The notes under the pieces were generated by a model, which saw only the letters and a program-made list of their open reading frames with translations, searched no databases and was not told the DNA's origin. Below are positions 35,870 to 49,000 of a DNA stretch of 64,000 nt, piece after piece. The DNA comes from Cornus controversa (Eukaryota > Streptophyta > Magnoliopsida > Cornales > Cornaceae), in contig CM048849.1 of assembly GCA_026545225.1 (NCBI GenBank), positions 53,824,836 to 53,888,835 on the forward strand, read 5' to 3'. Position numbers and translations under genes: made by a program. The stretch's first letter is position 1; each line of letters begins with the position of its first letter.

Positions 35870-37090
35870 CATGATTTTTTGGACTTTTAAAGAAGACATT
35901 CAAGAGGGTTATATGAAGCCTACATCAAATGGATCTATTCAATTCTATATCTTAACTCAAATTAGCCCAAGAAAGTGGTCCAAGAGAATTACAACTGCTT
36001 AAGGAGATTATGGGCTTGAAGCCCAATTTTGTGCGTAATCCAGTTTTAATCCTGTTTTGGAAAACGACCTGAAAGTCTTATTTTCGAGCATCAATTTGAT
36101 GATTTATCAATGGATTGAACGAAATTCGATTCTGAACACTTTTGTATTTCACGTAAATTCCGTGAATCGGACTTCTACTGGGTTAAAACTTGGGCCGACT
36201 ATCAGCAGAAAAATTCACCTGTTTAGGGTGCGGGAAAACCCTAATTATCTCCTAATTGGATTAGGACTTTATGTATTCTCTTAGGGTATAAAGTGACGAA
36301 TTGGAAGCTGTTTTGGGAGGGAAAAAGAAGTAGAGCCCAGGGCAGAGAAGATAGAGACAATCCGAGTTTTATTTATTTTATTTCATTATGTCTTTTATTT
36401 TTTTGTTATCTTCTTCTTCTACCATGTGTAACTAAACTCCTTAACTAAGGTTGAGGAGGAAACCTCCATTAATGAAGTGAAGATATTTTATTCATTAATT
36501 GATTCCCATGTGTATGATTTAAATGCTTATGATTTCGCTTCTTGTGATTAATTATTTTATAGTTTTTTCATCATCTATATCATGTATATGTGGTAGTTAG
36601 AAAGTATTATAATTAATATAAGCTTGAGTTTATATTTCTTAAAAGTGACAATCTTTGATCTTATGTTTTTCATTAAATTGGATTCATAAGATGCTTAGAA
36701 TTTTACACTAGTGAAGCAAAAGAAAATCTACCTTTTTAATATATTTTTCATAGGGCTTTATTGTTAAATCTTGGGTAAGCAGTATATTGATTTCTTGATT
36801 GCTACTCTAAATTTGAGAATTAATAAATGAATATTAGAAGTTTCATGGATTTAATGGTGATAGAATCCGACACCTTAGTTATTTTCTCTATTTGATTTCA
36901 ATTGTATTATTTTATTTGCATGTTAGTTTAATCTCTCAAATCAACCAACTTTTGTTTAAACTATATTAGTTTTAAATTAATTTGAATTTGTATTAGTTTT
37001 TCTTCTCAAAACATTTCCTTGGGTTCGACCTCGTTCTTGCCGATCTATACTTCAATAGATTCGTACACTTGCGAGTTATTTTACACTTTT
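35870..37090 (+). mobile_element. Possible LTR relic
   Basis: Ends with 'ccttgggttcgacctcgttc ... cacttgcgagttattttaca', a pattern common at the 3' ends of some plant LTRs. A moderately GC-rich stretch at 35900-36300 precedes it. Boundaries and partner LTR were not found. Confidence 0.35.
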
Positions 37091-38480
37091 AAAATATCAA
37101 TATACACGAAAAAATTGTTAGATTAAGTTTCAAATCCGTATTTATTGACTTAATGTACATCTAATTGTGTATATTTTTTTTAGTAAATCGTGTATGTTGA
37201 GTATTACTACTGTGCTGTTACTAATTTTTTATTTATATTAACATTTATTATTCATTTTACTGCTTAGTTTTAATCATCAGATTAATTTAGGTAGCCATTT
37301 TTTTTAAGCAAACCTAATTATGAACAGTTCAATGTTGGTTTCACGTAACATTTTTTTTAAGCTTAGTGATTCACAAAGTTTTGGTCTTGGGTGATTGGTC
37401 TAAATTTAAGTGTGTTTTCTTTTTTTCTTTTTCTTTTGAACTAATTTTGTTAATATGAAATATTAATTAAATTTTCTTCATTCAATTTGTGTCATATTCA
37501 TCACGTTTAGTTGAGAATATTATGTTTTAAATAAATAGGCTAGTCAAAATTGTATTAGTCATTACCATTGCTACATGGTTGCATATTAATAATGAATTTT
37601 CTTTAAATGTTTGATCATTTATTTTTTATGTACATTAGGTAGTTGTTGATGCAGGAAATGAATCACTTCCGTATGTCTTGATAATCAGATGATGTCGAGT
37701 GGGATACCCTTTGAGTTAAAAAGTCTCGAACTCAACCTTTCAGATGTTTTTGACGTTTCTTCAAATAAAGTAATTGGGACTAACTTTGTGTATGAGAAAT
37801 CAAACCATGAGTATAATTATGTGTATAAATGTCAATTATTAAATATATGCCTAAACAAACTAATAAAAACAAAATTGAACATATTATGTTTGTCTCCTTA
37901 GATTTTAGAATTAGTTACTAATTAAAGTCAATTAATTATTTATATAAGAAACTTTAAATTTTTTTTTATCCACATGCATCACACGTGCTGTTTACTAGTA
38001 TATTTAAATAAATAAATTCATAAAAATCATTTTATCAAACACGAAAGCCCCCAAATTTTTGCAATCAAACTAATCAAGTCAAAATAAATATTATAGCACA
38101 GTTGCAATGTTGAGTGTGTGTTCTAATGTCATTAGTCAATAACCATCGAAAATACCCGAAAAATGACTCTTTGGAGCCCACCGACTAAATCAAAGTAACT
38201 ACAATTAATACAAAAGCTCATACCACTCTCTTATTTGAGGGTCATTCACCATAACACTGATGAAGAACAATTGCTACGACGGTTCTCGTAATCGTCTCTA
38301 ACTCAGTGTTGATCCGGTTCAATTCTTTCTTAACACATTATGATCATGCAATATATCCATAATTTATATAATCTCCGTATGAAAACACATAATACACATA
38401 AAAGTATGAAGAGCATTTTATATCAAAATTCAAATTCAATTTAAAATAAAATGTCAATTACAACAACAAAAATTAGCATG
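37091..38480. other. AT-rich intergenic DNA, no gene seen
   Basis: No recognisable coding or repeat structure. Confidence 0.4.
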
Positions 38481-38553
38481 AAGGGCATATAATCCCAACA
38501 AATGGATGCTCAAGGGATGTCATTTTCATGGAAAGAAATCTGGTGCTCTAAAG

Positions 38554-41266
38554 TGTAATACCCCGCTCCAACACATGGTATGATATTGTCTGCTTTGGGC
38601 ATGAGCCCGCACGGTTTTGCTCTTAGGTTTTACCCCAAAAGGCCTCATACCATTTGAAGAGAACATACTATATATAAGCTAGGGCTGCAACTCGGGCGGG
38701 TTGGGGACTCAATTCGGGTTCAACCCTAAGTATAAATTAGTCAACCCTAGCCCGGCCCGAACCCGACCATGAACCCGACTATGTGAACCCGAGCTCAACC
38801 CGTTTTTTATTTTCAGAACCTCGGGTTCAAATCGGGTTGGGAATTTCGGGCTCCAAATCGGGTTGAATTCGGGTTTGATATTGTAGTCTGGGTCTTCTTA
38901 TCAAGAATTAAATTTATGTTGCTGCCACAAGGAATCGAGCCTCCTCCCTCTTGAACTTAGTCCTACACTCCAACCATCTTTCCATCACTGTCCTACGTTA
39001 ATATAAGATGTAATAATAATATTTAATATATCAAACTGAAAGTTTGGACTAAGTTTAATATATTAAAATTTTAATATATTAATTAAATTACAATAATATT
39101 TCCTCCCTTTAAATATAACAAAAAAACATTATAAATTATATTATTAAATAAACCAATGACCCAATTTTCACTATCTTAAAATCAAATAAAAACAATAATC
39201 TGACTCAAATAATAAAGTATCGAGAACAAACATTAAGTATAGATCTCATTGAATTAACATATTTTTTAGATCCTCATTAATATCTCTCGACATTATTACA
39301 ATATTAACATTCTAATATATATTAATGTTGAAGTATTATTGACAAAAAATAAAGGAATGGTATAACTTATATAACTTTAACTAATGTGCTACACTAAATA
39401 TCTCACGACACTAAAGAAAAAATTAATTTCATAAAATTAAATATTCAGATTAAATGGTTTAAACCCATCAATTAATCTAATTGAGTTTTTAGACATATGA
39501 CTAACTAATTAGAATAATATACTATATATCTTGGGATACTGTAACTATTGTACGATAAGTTATTACTTATTACTTTTATAGGTAAAGTCAGTTCCAATCC
39601 TAATGGCAATTGGATGTTGTGTATTCACATAGAGTGAATAAGAAATAGAGATAGGACATTAGAAGGGAGATACAAGATATATACATATATATATATACAT
39701 ATTGATGACAAGAAGAAAAAAATCTTGAAAAGTTAGAAAGTTGATCGAATTGTCAAAAACAAGATCCGCACTATAAAAAGTCTAACTTATATTACTTATA
39801 AAAGTAATTTGTTATACTATATATCTCGAGACATTATATAAACAATTCAATATCATAAAACTAGATGTTTAGATTAAATGATTTAAACTCATCAATTAAT
39901 CTAATTGATTTTTTAGACAGTTGAATAATTAATCAAATTGTGATAAAATAGAAGAATATATAATATATAATTAGCTCACCAATCACATTTAGCAAAAGTA
40001 ATAAGTTTTTAATGATTTTTTGATAGAAATAAGTTTTTAGTGAATTTTAATTAATTTAGGAAAATTTATTATTGGAGACCATTTAGCATAAGTAATGATT
40101 CATTTATAAATTGCATGTCCATGTCTTTATTAAAAAAGTGAGTAGTTATTTTTTTACTAAATCAATGAATAATAATAGATTTAAGAATGAAATATATGAA
40201 AATTTATACTATATATAATATATTAGAAGATAAAAAAATTATATATAATACACGTCAGAACAAGTAGTGTGAAAAAGTGGTAAAAGAACTCTTCTCATAT
40301 ATGTTTAAATGCTTTTAACATTTTAAAAAAAATTTACAATATTAAGCTTTATATTTTTGACATTTTAAAATGAATTAATAAATATTAATGCTAAAGTATT
40401 ATAAGTAAAAATAAAAAGGTTATAGCATTATACTAGTATTTTGTAATTTGGTTAGTGCTTAGCTTCTTAAAGAAATCCATTAAATATAATTATTGATCTA
40501 ATATAGCATAAAGAAGATGCTGGCATTATGGTTGGATTGCTAAGGCAAAATCATTTGAGTGAAGGTTCGACTCTCCATAGTAGCGAAATTTTTATATATA
40601 TTAGCTTCGGGTTGATCGGGTTCGTATTACGGGCTTGGCTCGGGTTGAGTTCGGGTTGGAATTCATACCAGCCCGGGCCTGGACCGAATTAAATTCGGGT
40701 TCTAAAATTTCAACCCGGGCCCGTCCCGAGGTTAAATATTTACAACCCAAGCCCGAAAATTTTCGGGCTGGGCTCGGGCTGGGTCGGGTTGAACCCGCCC
40801 GAGTTGCAGCCCTAATATAAGCACATCCCCTTTTTCACACCCAGGCGATGTGGGATTGAGCACCTCGTACCCTGTCAGTGTGGTAGCTCAGTCCAGTGTC
40901 TGTCTTCGCACCCGCCCACTCACACCCGTCTACAAGGGTTACTACAACCCACTCCCCTACGAGGCCCGACGCCCTCGTCGGCACACTTCCGGCTGGGTTC
41001 AGGCACTGATACCAACTGTAATACCCCGCTCCAACACATGGTATGATATTGTCCGCTTTGTGCCTGAGCCCGCACGGTTTTGCTCTTGGGTTTTACCCCA
41101 AAAGGCCTCATACCATTTGAAGAGAACATATTACATATAAGCACATCCCCTTTTTCACTCCCAGGCGATGTGGGATTGAACACCTCGTACCCTGTCAGTG
41201 TGGTAGCTCAGCCCATTGTCTGTCTTCGCACCCGCCCACTCACATTCGTCTACAAGGGTTACTACA
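38554..41266 (-). mobile_element. TRIM (small non-autonomous LTR retrotransposon)
   Basis: Two 250-bp LTRs (38554-38679 plus 40823-40946; and 41017-41266) both read TGTAATACCCCGC...GGGTTACTACA. The internal part is only about 70 bp. Next to the right LTR it carries a minus-strand PBS-like 'TTGGTATCAGTGC' (initiator-Met tRNA type), and next to the left LTR a purine-rich stretch (gtaggggagtgggt), so the element is on the minus strand. A 5-bp target duplication TAAAG lies at 38549-38553 and 41267-41271. LTR identity is high, so insertion is fairly recent. There is no coding capacity. Confidence 0.9.
38680..40814. mobile_element. Non-autonomous hAT-type transposon inside the TRIM LTR
   Basis: Perfect ~23-bp terminal inverted repeats begin TAGGGCTGCAACTCGGGCGG, and an exact 8-bp target duplication ATATAAGC lies at 38672-38679 and 40815-40822. 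Subterminal regions are full of short cgggtt/aacccg motifs. The 1.7 kb core is AT-rich with no transposase ORF. The family is inferred from TIR and TSD length. Confidence 0.9.
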
Positions 41267-41762
41267 TAAAGCCCCTCTAAATGTGGCCTTTTTTTGTTGG
41301 ATTGTAGTTCTAGAAAGGATTATGACTCTTGACATCTGAGGAGGCGACGTCAAATTATTCTCAATTGGTGTTGTATGTCTAAAAGGATGGGGAGTCTGTG
41401 GATCATCTCTTTCTCCATTGCCCCGGGATAATTAAATTTGTTGTGTTCCATTTTTGGAATTTAATGGGTTATGTGAGAGTCCACGAGGAGCTTGATTGAT
41501 GCTTGGGGTCAATGCCAAGTGTGAGTCCAAGTTAGAGATACATAGAGGATTGCCCCTTTGCCTATGGTGGGCATTATGGAGAAAGAGAAATAAGAGATCC
41601 TTTGATGTGGTGGAGTCTCCTTGCGGGTGTTTAGATATCTATTGGGTATTATGGAAAAGAGAAATAGGAGATCCTTTGATGGGGTAAGTTTTTTGGTGCA
41701 ACTTGTTCTCGGTGATGTCTCCTTTTGGGCACTCTTCAGTAAATTCTTACTTATAAAAAAAA

Positions 41763-42583
41763 TATATATATATATATATTTGTGAGTTATAATTAGCATT
41801 GCTATGATAATTCAAAATTTATATTATTCTCTTCATTTTAGTATTTTATAATATAATTGATTCCTTCCATACGTTAACGATCAACAAAGTTAAAGAACGA
41901 AATTTGTTTAAGCCAATAAAATTAAATTATAAAGTATACAATTTACCTTTATCTTTTCACTTTACTATCAATTTAAAGTAAAATAATATATTATATTTTG
42001 GGACAAAAAGTTAAAATACTCTCCTTAGCGTTGTTCATGAAAAAAATGCTTAGACAAGAAACTCAATGTACCTTTTTAATCAAGAGGGATGAGTGTAATA
42101 TACAAAGAAAATTTTGTAATTATTCCTAAAAATATCAAATGCGAAAGTATTTTCTTGAATAATTGTTAGATATGAAAATGTTTTTAAGTGACAACTTGTC
42201 CTTTCATGTTTTAAAAAAAATAATTGAAATTTAATATTACTTTTGTATAAGAGAATTTTTATTTCTTTTACACTTGTGTTGTAATTTTTTTTTTTGTAAT
42301 CTTTTTAAATGGATTTTTGCTTCGAAAAGATTTGATGATTAGAAACAAAATATAAAGATATTAGTTAATCAGAATTTTTATCTTGTCATTTACATATAGA
42401 CACAAAATAGTATAAATAAATGATTTAAAATTATAGAGTGGACTATAATACCATGAAAAGATAAAAAAATGATAATGAAATACAGAACTGTGACAGATAA
42501 AGAAAGTAAATATATGAGATGTTAAAAATTGGGGCAAGCTTGTTCGAAAAGATAAAGAAATAAGGAGCAAGCTCCTCTCTGTC

Positions 42584-42619
<36 letters not shown>

Positions 42620-42860
42620 GTATGTTAAGATTGGTCAACTCTATATAGTGTAAACATGTAAATGCAAATGATTCATTAGTTTTGCTTTTCATTGAACTAA
42701 AATTGATCACCCATTAAGAATAGAAAAATTATAGAATCTGACAAAGGCTGGAGGATCTTGATATGCACATCATCCCTTTCTGGTACATGATTCCTTCGTT
42801 TTGTTTTTGTTTTTTTTTTCTTTCTCTTTTTACTTTTTGAGGGATGGACATTGGAGCTGC
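41763..42860. other. Intergenic DNA downstream of the VMA22-like gene
   Basis: AT-rich, with a (GA)n microsatellite at about 42584-42618. No gene seen. Confidence 0.5.
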
Positions 42861-43011
42861 AGAGGTCCGATAAAAAAGATCTAAAGGGTAATAGACAGAG
42901 ATCTTGGGTTCAGTTAGCCAAAAACTGACACAAGTACTCTTTTAACACACACATTATCGGAATTTCTACAGAAAATAGTAGAAGACACAACCTGGAGCAA
43001 CCAAACTTTCT

Positions 43012-46000
43012 TCATCCCATGGTGCTTTCCATCTCTTTCTGCACTTGATGATAAGTAGATAGCATGGATGATCGCATGTTTGCTATTTCTACAAGTGTCT
43101 CCAGAGCTGCATAAAAATGAAACCAAGACTCAAAACCAGAATCCACAGGTGTCTGTCAGGGATGGAGGTTGGGAGAGGGATAGTTGGGAAGGAGGAAAGA
43201 GAAGCGGGGGAGCATTTCTATATTGGCTGTTACAATTTCATACTAAATCCCGTATATATAAGAAAGTAACATACAGAAGAGAATAAGCAAATATAGTTCT
43301 GTGCATAAGAGAGAGCCTTGATTGTCTAGTTCCATGGAGCATTTATCTAAAGTTAAACTGTAGCAAAACAAAGTCTCTCATGGAGCATTTATCTAAAGTT
43401 AAACTGTAGCAGCATAAAGTCTCATTTCATGAAGCATCTTTACTAATTTACCTGTCTCAAAGGAAAGTTGGGCAGCTCGAAGCTTTGGAGAAACTAAAGC
43501 TCCAAACATTGACAATAATTTGGATCGTTCCTTTTGAGCCTAGGAAAGAAGAAACAAGACAAACGAAATCATTCTTTATACACATTTCTTTGTTCAAATA
43601 CCACAGCTAGTTCAACAGAAGAGTTTGCAAAGGTCCTCTCTTTAATTTTTACGCTGGAATCCATTCAACATTTCCTAATTTGGGTTAAATCTTGGTTCAA
43701 ATAAATATGTTACAAGCACTGATACGGCCACAAGGTGTTTAAACTGTTGAACTTAAAGAAGTCAAATGCAATAGAAGTACTGGTACAATGGCGGGAACGC
43801 TGGTTTCCAATAAGGCAATAACTGCTAAACAGAAACTCCTTATTATAGAAAATTAAGACTTGTGAGACAAGTGAAAAATATGGAACTTTTACGAGGTCAT
43901 TTGCAGGATACTTACTTGGTTGTCAACTGTAAGCGGAGATCCTTTACTTTCTTGTTTCTTTTCCCAAATTCCTTTGCCCCAATAGAAGAGAAAATAAGTA
44001 ACAGGAGAGTAAGATGCTATAAATTTATAAATTAACCAGAGCTAGTAAACAAAAGACTAATCAGTAAAACATTAAAGATATTCTACAAACCTATATCATG
44101 CTGGAAATATCCTGTATGAAACTAACTTGATGCAATTTCCATAATTATTGGAATGAAAAAGAAAACATCCCTCTCAAGTATAAAAATAGCCTTGGAAGAA
44201 ACCTACAAATATGGTTCCATAATTTCCTTTATACATCTGTATCACTACAGCTAGAAGTAGGTCCCTGTCACTCTATTTTTAATAGCCTACCAGACCAATA
44301 CACTAATTCCAAAGCAGCATATAATCCATAAAAAAATGGACAGACATGTACCAGGATACTGGGATATTCCCCGATGTCTAAGCTGAGGGCTAGTAGACTT
44401 CCTCTGTAACAGCTCATCCTCATCAAACTTCTCTTCTTCAGAGCAGCATTTTTTGTTGTCAGGGGACAGCCATTTGCACAAGGTAAAATGAGGGTGCTTC
44501 GTCGAGGAATCAACTACAACAGATGAGGAAACTGACTAATATCTGTATAAGGAATTATATATGTATCAATGCATGTGCATTTGTGTGTGCGAGCGTGCAT
44601 GAGAGAGCAAGCGCACGTGCGCGAGAGAGAAGGGGTAAAACAGAAACTTACAAAATCATCAACATATGTCATATGAAATTATCTTTCTTTTGAACTATTT
44701 TCTTCACCTGATTTAAGATTAAAAGATAATTTGAAAATCAGGAGCCAGTACTTAATTCACTGGTAAATGCTCGGACTGTTGGATGAAGGAACGCGAGTTC
44801 AAATCTTGACAGCAGTCACTTTGTGTAAATAATGCCAAATGTTAATTGTCTCGTCTACCCTTCCCAGCACCCTTGATTAGGGACCACACATGTAATGAAC
44901 CCTCTAGATAATTTTGAAAATTCAACCACTAAAGTGCATCTTTGCTGCATGAAATATGGGTTGAGGAGCTGTTTAGAATCCATGTCCAGTGCCCCTCTGA
45001 TAGGCATGCAGCCCCTCAAGTCATTGCACAATATGCAAAAGCCCTATATCATTAAACTGATTTTGTCAACAAGGATAACCAGTAATATACCATCACATGG
45101 TGTTACTTGCAATGATGTGGCGGCAGAGTGGTATTTGAGGTCAAATAAGGCACTGTTGATACGTGAAGCACCCATGGAATGTCGAGCACTGGCCAATTCC
45201 AGCCATCCCTGCAATGGAGTAGTTTAGAACGACTACGAGTTTTAACATTACTCATTTCCAGATGTCCCACGGATAAAGTTAACAACTAATAAATAAGAGA
45301 GAACAATGAGATGCATTAGAGTGATTTCCTAATTTTCTGTTCAATAGTTCAAATGGAAGCATAACAACTATATCAAGAGAGTCAAAATTATAATTGAAAG
45401 AAAATTGGTTCAATTCCAACTCCAACACTCTGATTCCACACTTACAAACACAACCTTAGTGCTCTTCAAAGTCTAAGTTAAAAGTAATGTCATATAATCA
45501 AGATGATCTACTTAACAATTGTCAATCCTTTTTGCAGATAAACTCAATATGTTATTGCCCAGTGAATCCAGTTTCACCATTCCATTTTCCACAAAAGAAG
45601 CTTCCAAGCTTCAATTATAGCAGTTTAAAAATAATATACTTTTATTATGAATAAATTTTAGAACAGTTAAAAATTTCCCATGAACCGAGTGCCTTTTTGG
45701 GGAAGCTTCCTGGGGGATTGAAACGGGCTTCCAAGCCCAAGAAGCCCATCCTAAAAAAATGTTAGTGTTTGGAGAAATAATAAAAAAGGACTTCTAATGA
45801 AAGTTGAAGTCCTAAAAAGTCCGTTCAAAGGAAGCTAGAGGAAGATAGAATTATTTTAAGTAACAAATTTTATAGACAATTTTATCCCCTTTTATTTCGT
45901 GAAACTTACCCCTTTTATAGAGAGTAATTATTAAGGATAAAATTTTCAAGTTAAAATTGTGTTAATTGTGGAAGGAATTTCAAAAAATACATCCACCAAA

Positions 46001-49000
46001 CAACTATTTTCTTTTAAATTCCTTTTATTGAAGTCATTCTTCAAAGGCCTTTTAAATGGAAGGAATTTTAGAATCAGGAAGCTCCTCCAAACAGGGCCCG
46101 GATGTTTTAAGTCTTTCATTTGACCTTTGCATCCCAATTTACAATATAATTAGGGATATGTTATATTTGGTGTTAAATATTTTTATTTTGATTATTTCGG
46201 TGATGTTTAATTTTTAGAGTTATTTTTTTATTTTAGGGTTTCTTGGAGTCTGCCTATATAAAGGCTATGATGTAATAGGATTATTCAGCCTTTGATATCT
46301 CTTCAGAAATCCCACTTCCTGTTCTTCCTCTCCCCTATTTTTGGTCTTCCCATTTCCTCCGTCTATCTAGTCTCATCTAATAGTTTGTTTCTTATCTCCT
46401 TCATCTGCCTTCTCCTTCCCTTCATCTAGCCTCGTCAAGTGGTATTAGAGCGCTTTACGTTCTACATCAACAATGGGAGGCATATCCAGTTTTGAGGAGA
46501 TGAGTGGTGTGGTGGGAGACCGCTTTCGGATGCTTTCCGAGCCTCTTTCGGATTGCGTCAAATAGATCATCCACAGTGGCAAATAGCTATCAACTTGATA
46601 ATGGAAGTTTGGTTTGGGTTGTTCAGTTTGTGAGACATCTTCCGGATTGGGAGATGGAGAATTTTGTTCAGTTTTTGGCCTTGTTGTATAGTCAGCAGTT
46701 AGGCGGAGAGGGGGAAGATGCGTGGATTTGGTCGGTAGGTTCTCATGGGAGATTTGAGGTTCGAACCTTCTATAGGTGCTTAATGGATGTGCAAGGCCCT
46801 TCTTTCCTTGCAAGGCCATTTGATGAACAAAAGCTCCGTTGAAGGTGGCTTTTTTAAGTGGATAACAGCCTTAGGTAGAATTCTGATGATTGATAATTTG
46901 AGGCGAAGCAGGCAGATTATTGTTAATTGGTGTTGCATGTGCAAGAGACATAGTTGTTAAAGGTTCAAGATGCACTAAGGCGCCAAAAGTCTCCTAAAGC
47001 CTAAGTGCAAGACAATTAGGGGTGCACACAGTTTGGTTCCTTATGGTTCCCGATAGAACTAGAACCGTTGAGTTCGGTTTGATTACCCAGTTCTTTAAGG
47101 TTCCGGTTCAAACGGTTCTTTCTCAATTTTATTTTTATTTTTTAACATTGATAAGAAATACACTCATACTTGTGCACCCCTAGTTATAACAATAGATTGT
47201 AAGTTATTAGTATTTATTTATTTATATATATTATATTATATAGAATATTAAAACTTAGAACCTATTAGTATTTATGCATACATTATATATTTTATACTTT
47301 ATACATAAATAGAACACTAGAATTTAAAAGCTATTAGTATTTATTTATATATTATATATTTTATAGTTTATATATATATATATATATAGAACACTAGAAC
47401 TTAGAAGCTATATTATATATATGTATATATATTTTCTAACGGTTTCGATTCCTTAACTTGGAACCGGAACCGGAACCGGAACCATAGTAAACGGTTCGGT
47501 TCAACTACGGTTCCACCGGTTCTTTGTGCACCCCTAAAGACAATATAAGGCGCGAGCCTAATCGAAGTAAAGCGCTTGTGTTATGAAGAATATTAATAAT
47601 AAGTATATAAAGAATAATTAAACTATGCAATACAAACATTTCAATATCAAAATAAGGAATTTTTTCAACAAATGTATTCAATAAAATTAATGTATAATTG
47701 GAACAATTCAAGATATGCGACACAAATAATAATAAGATTTTTGATATATCAACTAAGAGGATCAGGTAAGCTAATCCTCATAAATCCTTTTATATGCATA
47801 TACATCAACAGGAAAAAAAAAAAAAGTGATTACAAATCTAAAACAATTAAAAACTTTAATCATGCAAACCTCATATTCATCATAAATAGTCAGAGTCAAA
47901 CACTAAATGCAATTAAAGTAGTGAACCATGAAATTATGAATTTTGTTAAATATTTTATATAGTTGAACAATATGGTCCATTAAATATGATCATGATATGA
48001 TATTGAACATTTTAATTTAATAGTCATTAAATAAATAAGAAATTGATATGAAATACTAAAAAATAAAAGGCGCGTTTTTTTAAGCTCTGAGCCAACTAAA
48101 AAGCGCAAACATAAGGGCGTTATGGGAGCGTGACAGAAGGGCTTGCCCTATATTACGTGGAGGTGCTCTAGTTGAACTTTGACGACCTCGGGGATTTTTT
48201 GGAGCCTAGGCGCGCCTTTAAAAACTGGAGGGGAGAGGAGATATTGAATCATCTCCCCCTTCATTATCCATTGGCTAGGGAGAGCTGGGACTTGCTTCAT
48301 GCTTTGTTTGGTATGTGTTGGGTCATGCCGTCTTCCACGAGGAGCATGCTTGGTGCTTGGAGAGGATGCATAGTGGGGAGGCAAGCTAGAGATTCTTTGG
48401 AGGGTTGCCTCTTTGCTTATGGTGGGGGCCTTAGACAGGAAGGGAATAGGAGATCTTTTGACAAGGTGGAGACTAGGTGTGTGTAAATGGATCGGATTTG
48501 GACCGGACCAGGCCTAATTCAATTAGAATCCGATAAGACTTATATCTGAATCGATTCGATTCGATTCGAAAACCCGACAAATGATTTATAATTGAATCCA
48601 TATCCAATTTGTTATTAATCGTATATTCGATCTGTTAAAGATGTAATTTTTTGTTAAAAAAAAATGTCAAATGAGATTAGCAAACAATGATTAGGAAAGA
48701 AAAAAGAGAACCCAAAGAAGAAAAATAAAATATACTCCCTCCGTCCCATAATTTAAGTCCACTATTCCATTTGGGATGTCCCAAAATATATGTCCATTTT
48801 CTAAAATGGATGTAGTATCTTTAATATGATTCCTAAACTACCCTTTCAAACTCCATTATCCTAAAAGTTGGCCTCACTATATAATAATAACACTAACTTT
48901 TAAACAAGGACTAATGTGTAAATTCATTCATTACTACTATAAAAAGTGGTCTCCACCATAAAAAGTTGGACTCCCAAAGATGCCCATGAATTTTGGGACA

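Larger units (their letters stand above)
38490..41762 (+). mobile_element. L1-type LINE 3' fragment interrupted by a TRIM
   Basis: The plus strand encodes a fragment of the C-terminal zinc-binding (zf-RVT) region: FSWKEIWCSKA up to 38553. It continues after the TRIM at 41272 with PLNVAFFCWIVVLERIMTLD and later a WALWRKRNKRSFD segment. It ends in a short A-run followed by (TA)n near 41762, consistent with a LINE tail. Stops and frameshifts make it inactive. Confidence 0.8.

Noticed and set aside
40520-40600. tRNA-like stretch with 'ggttcgactct'
   Set aside because: No cloverleaf could be drawn. A similar inverted piece occurs at the other end of the hAT element (near 38930), so it is part of the transposon.
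45040-45285. ORFs on both strands read as a separate gene
   Set aside because: The minus-strand reading with an AG acceptor and GT donor gives a VMA22-like exon (45208-45107). The other frames are shadows.
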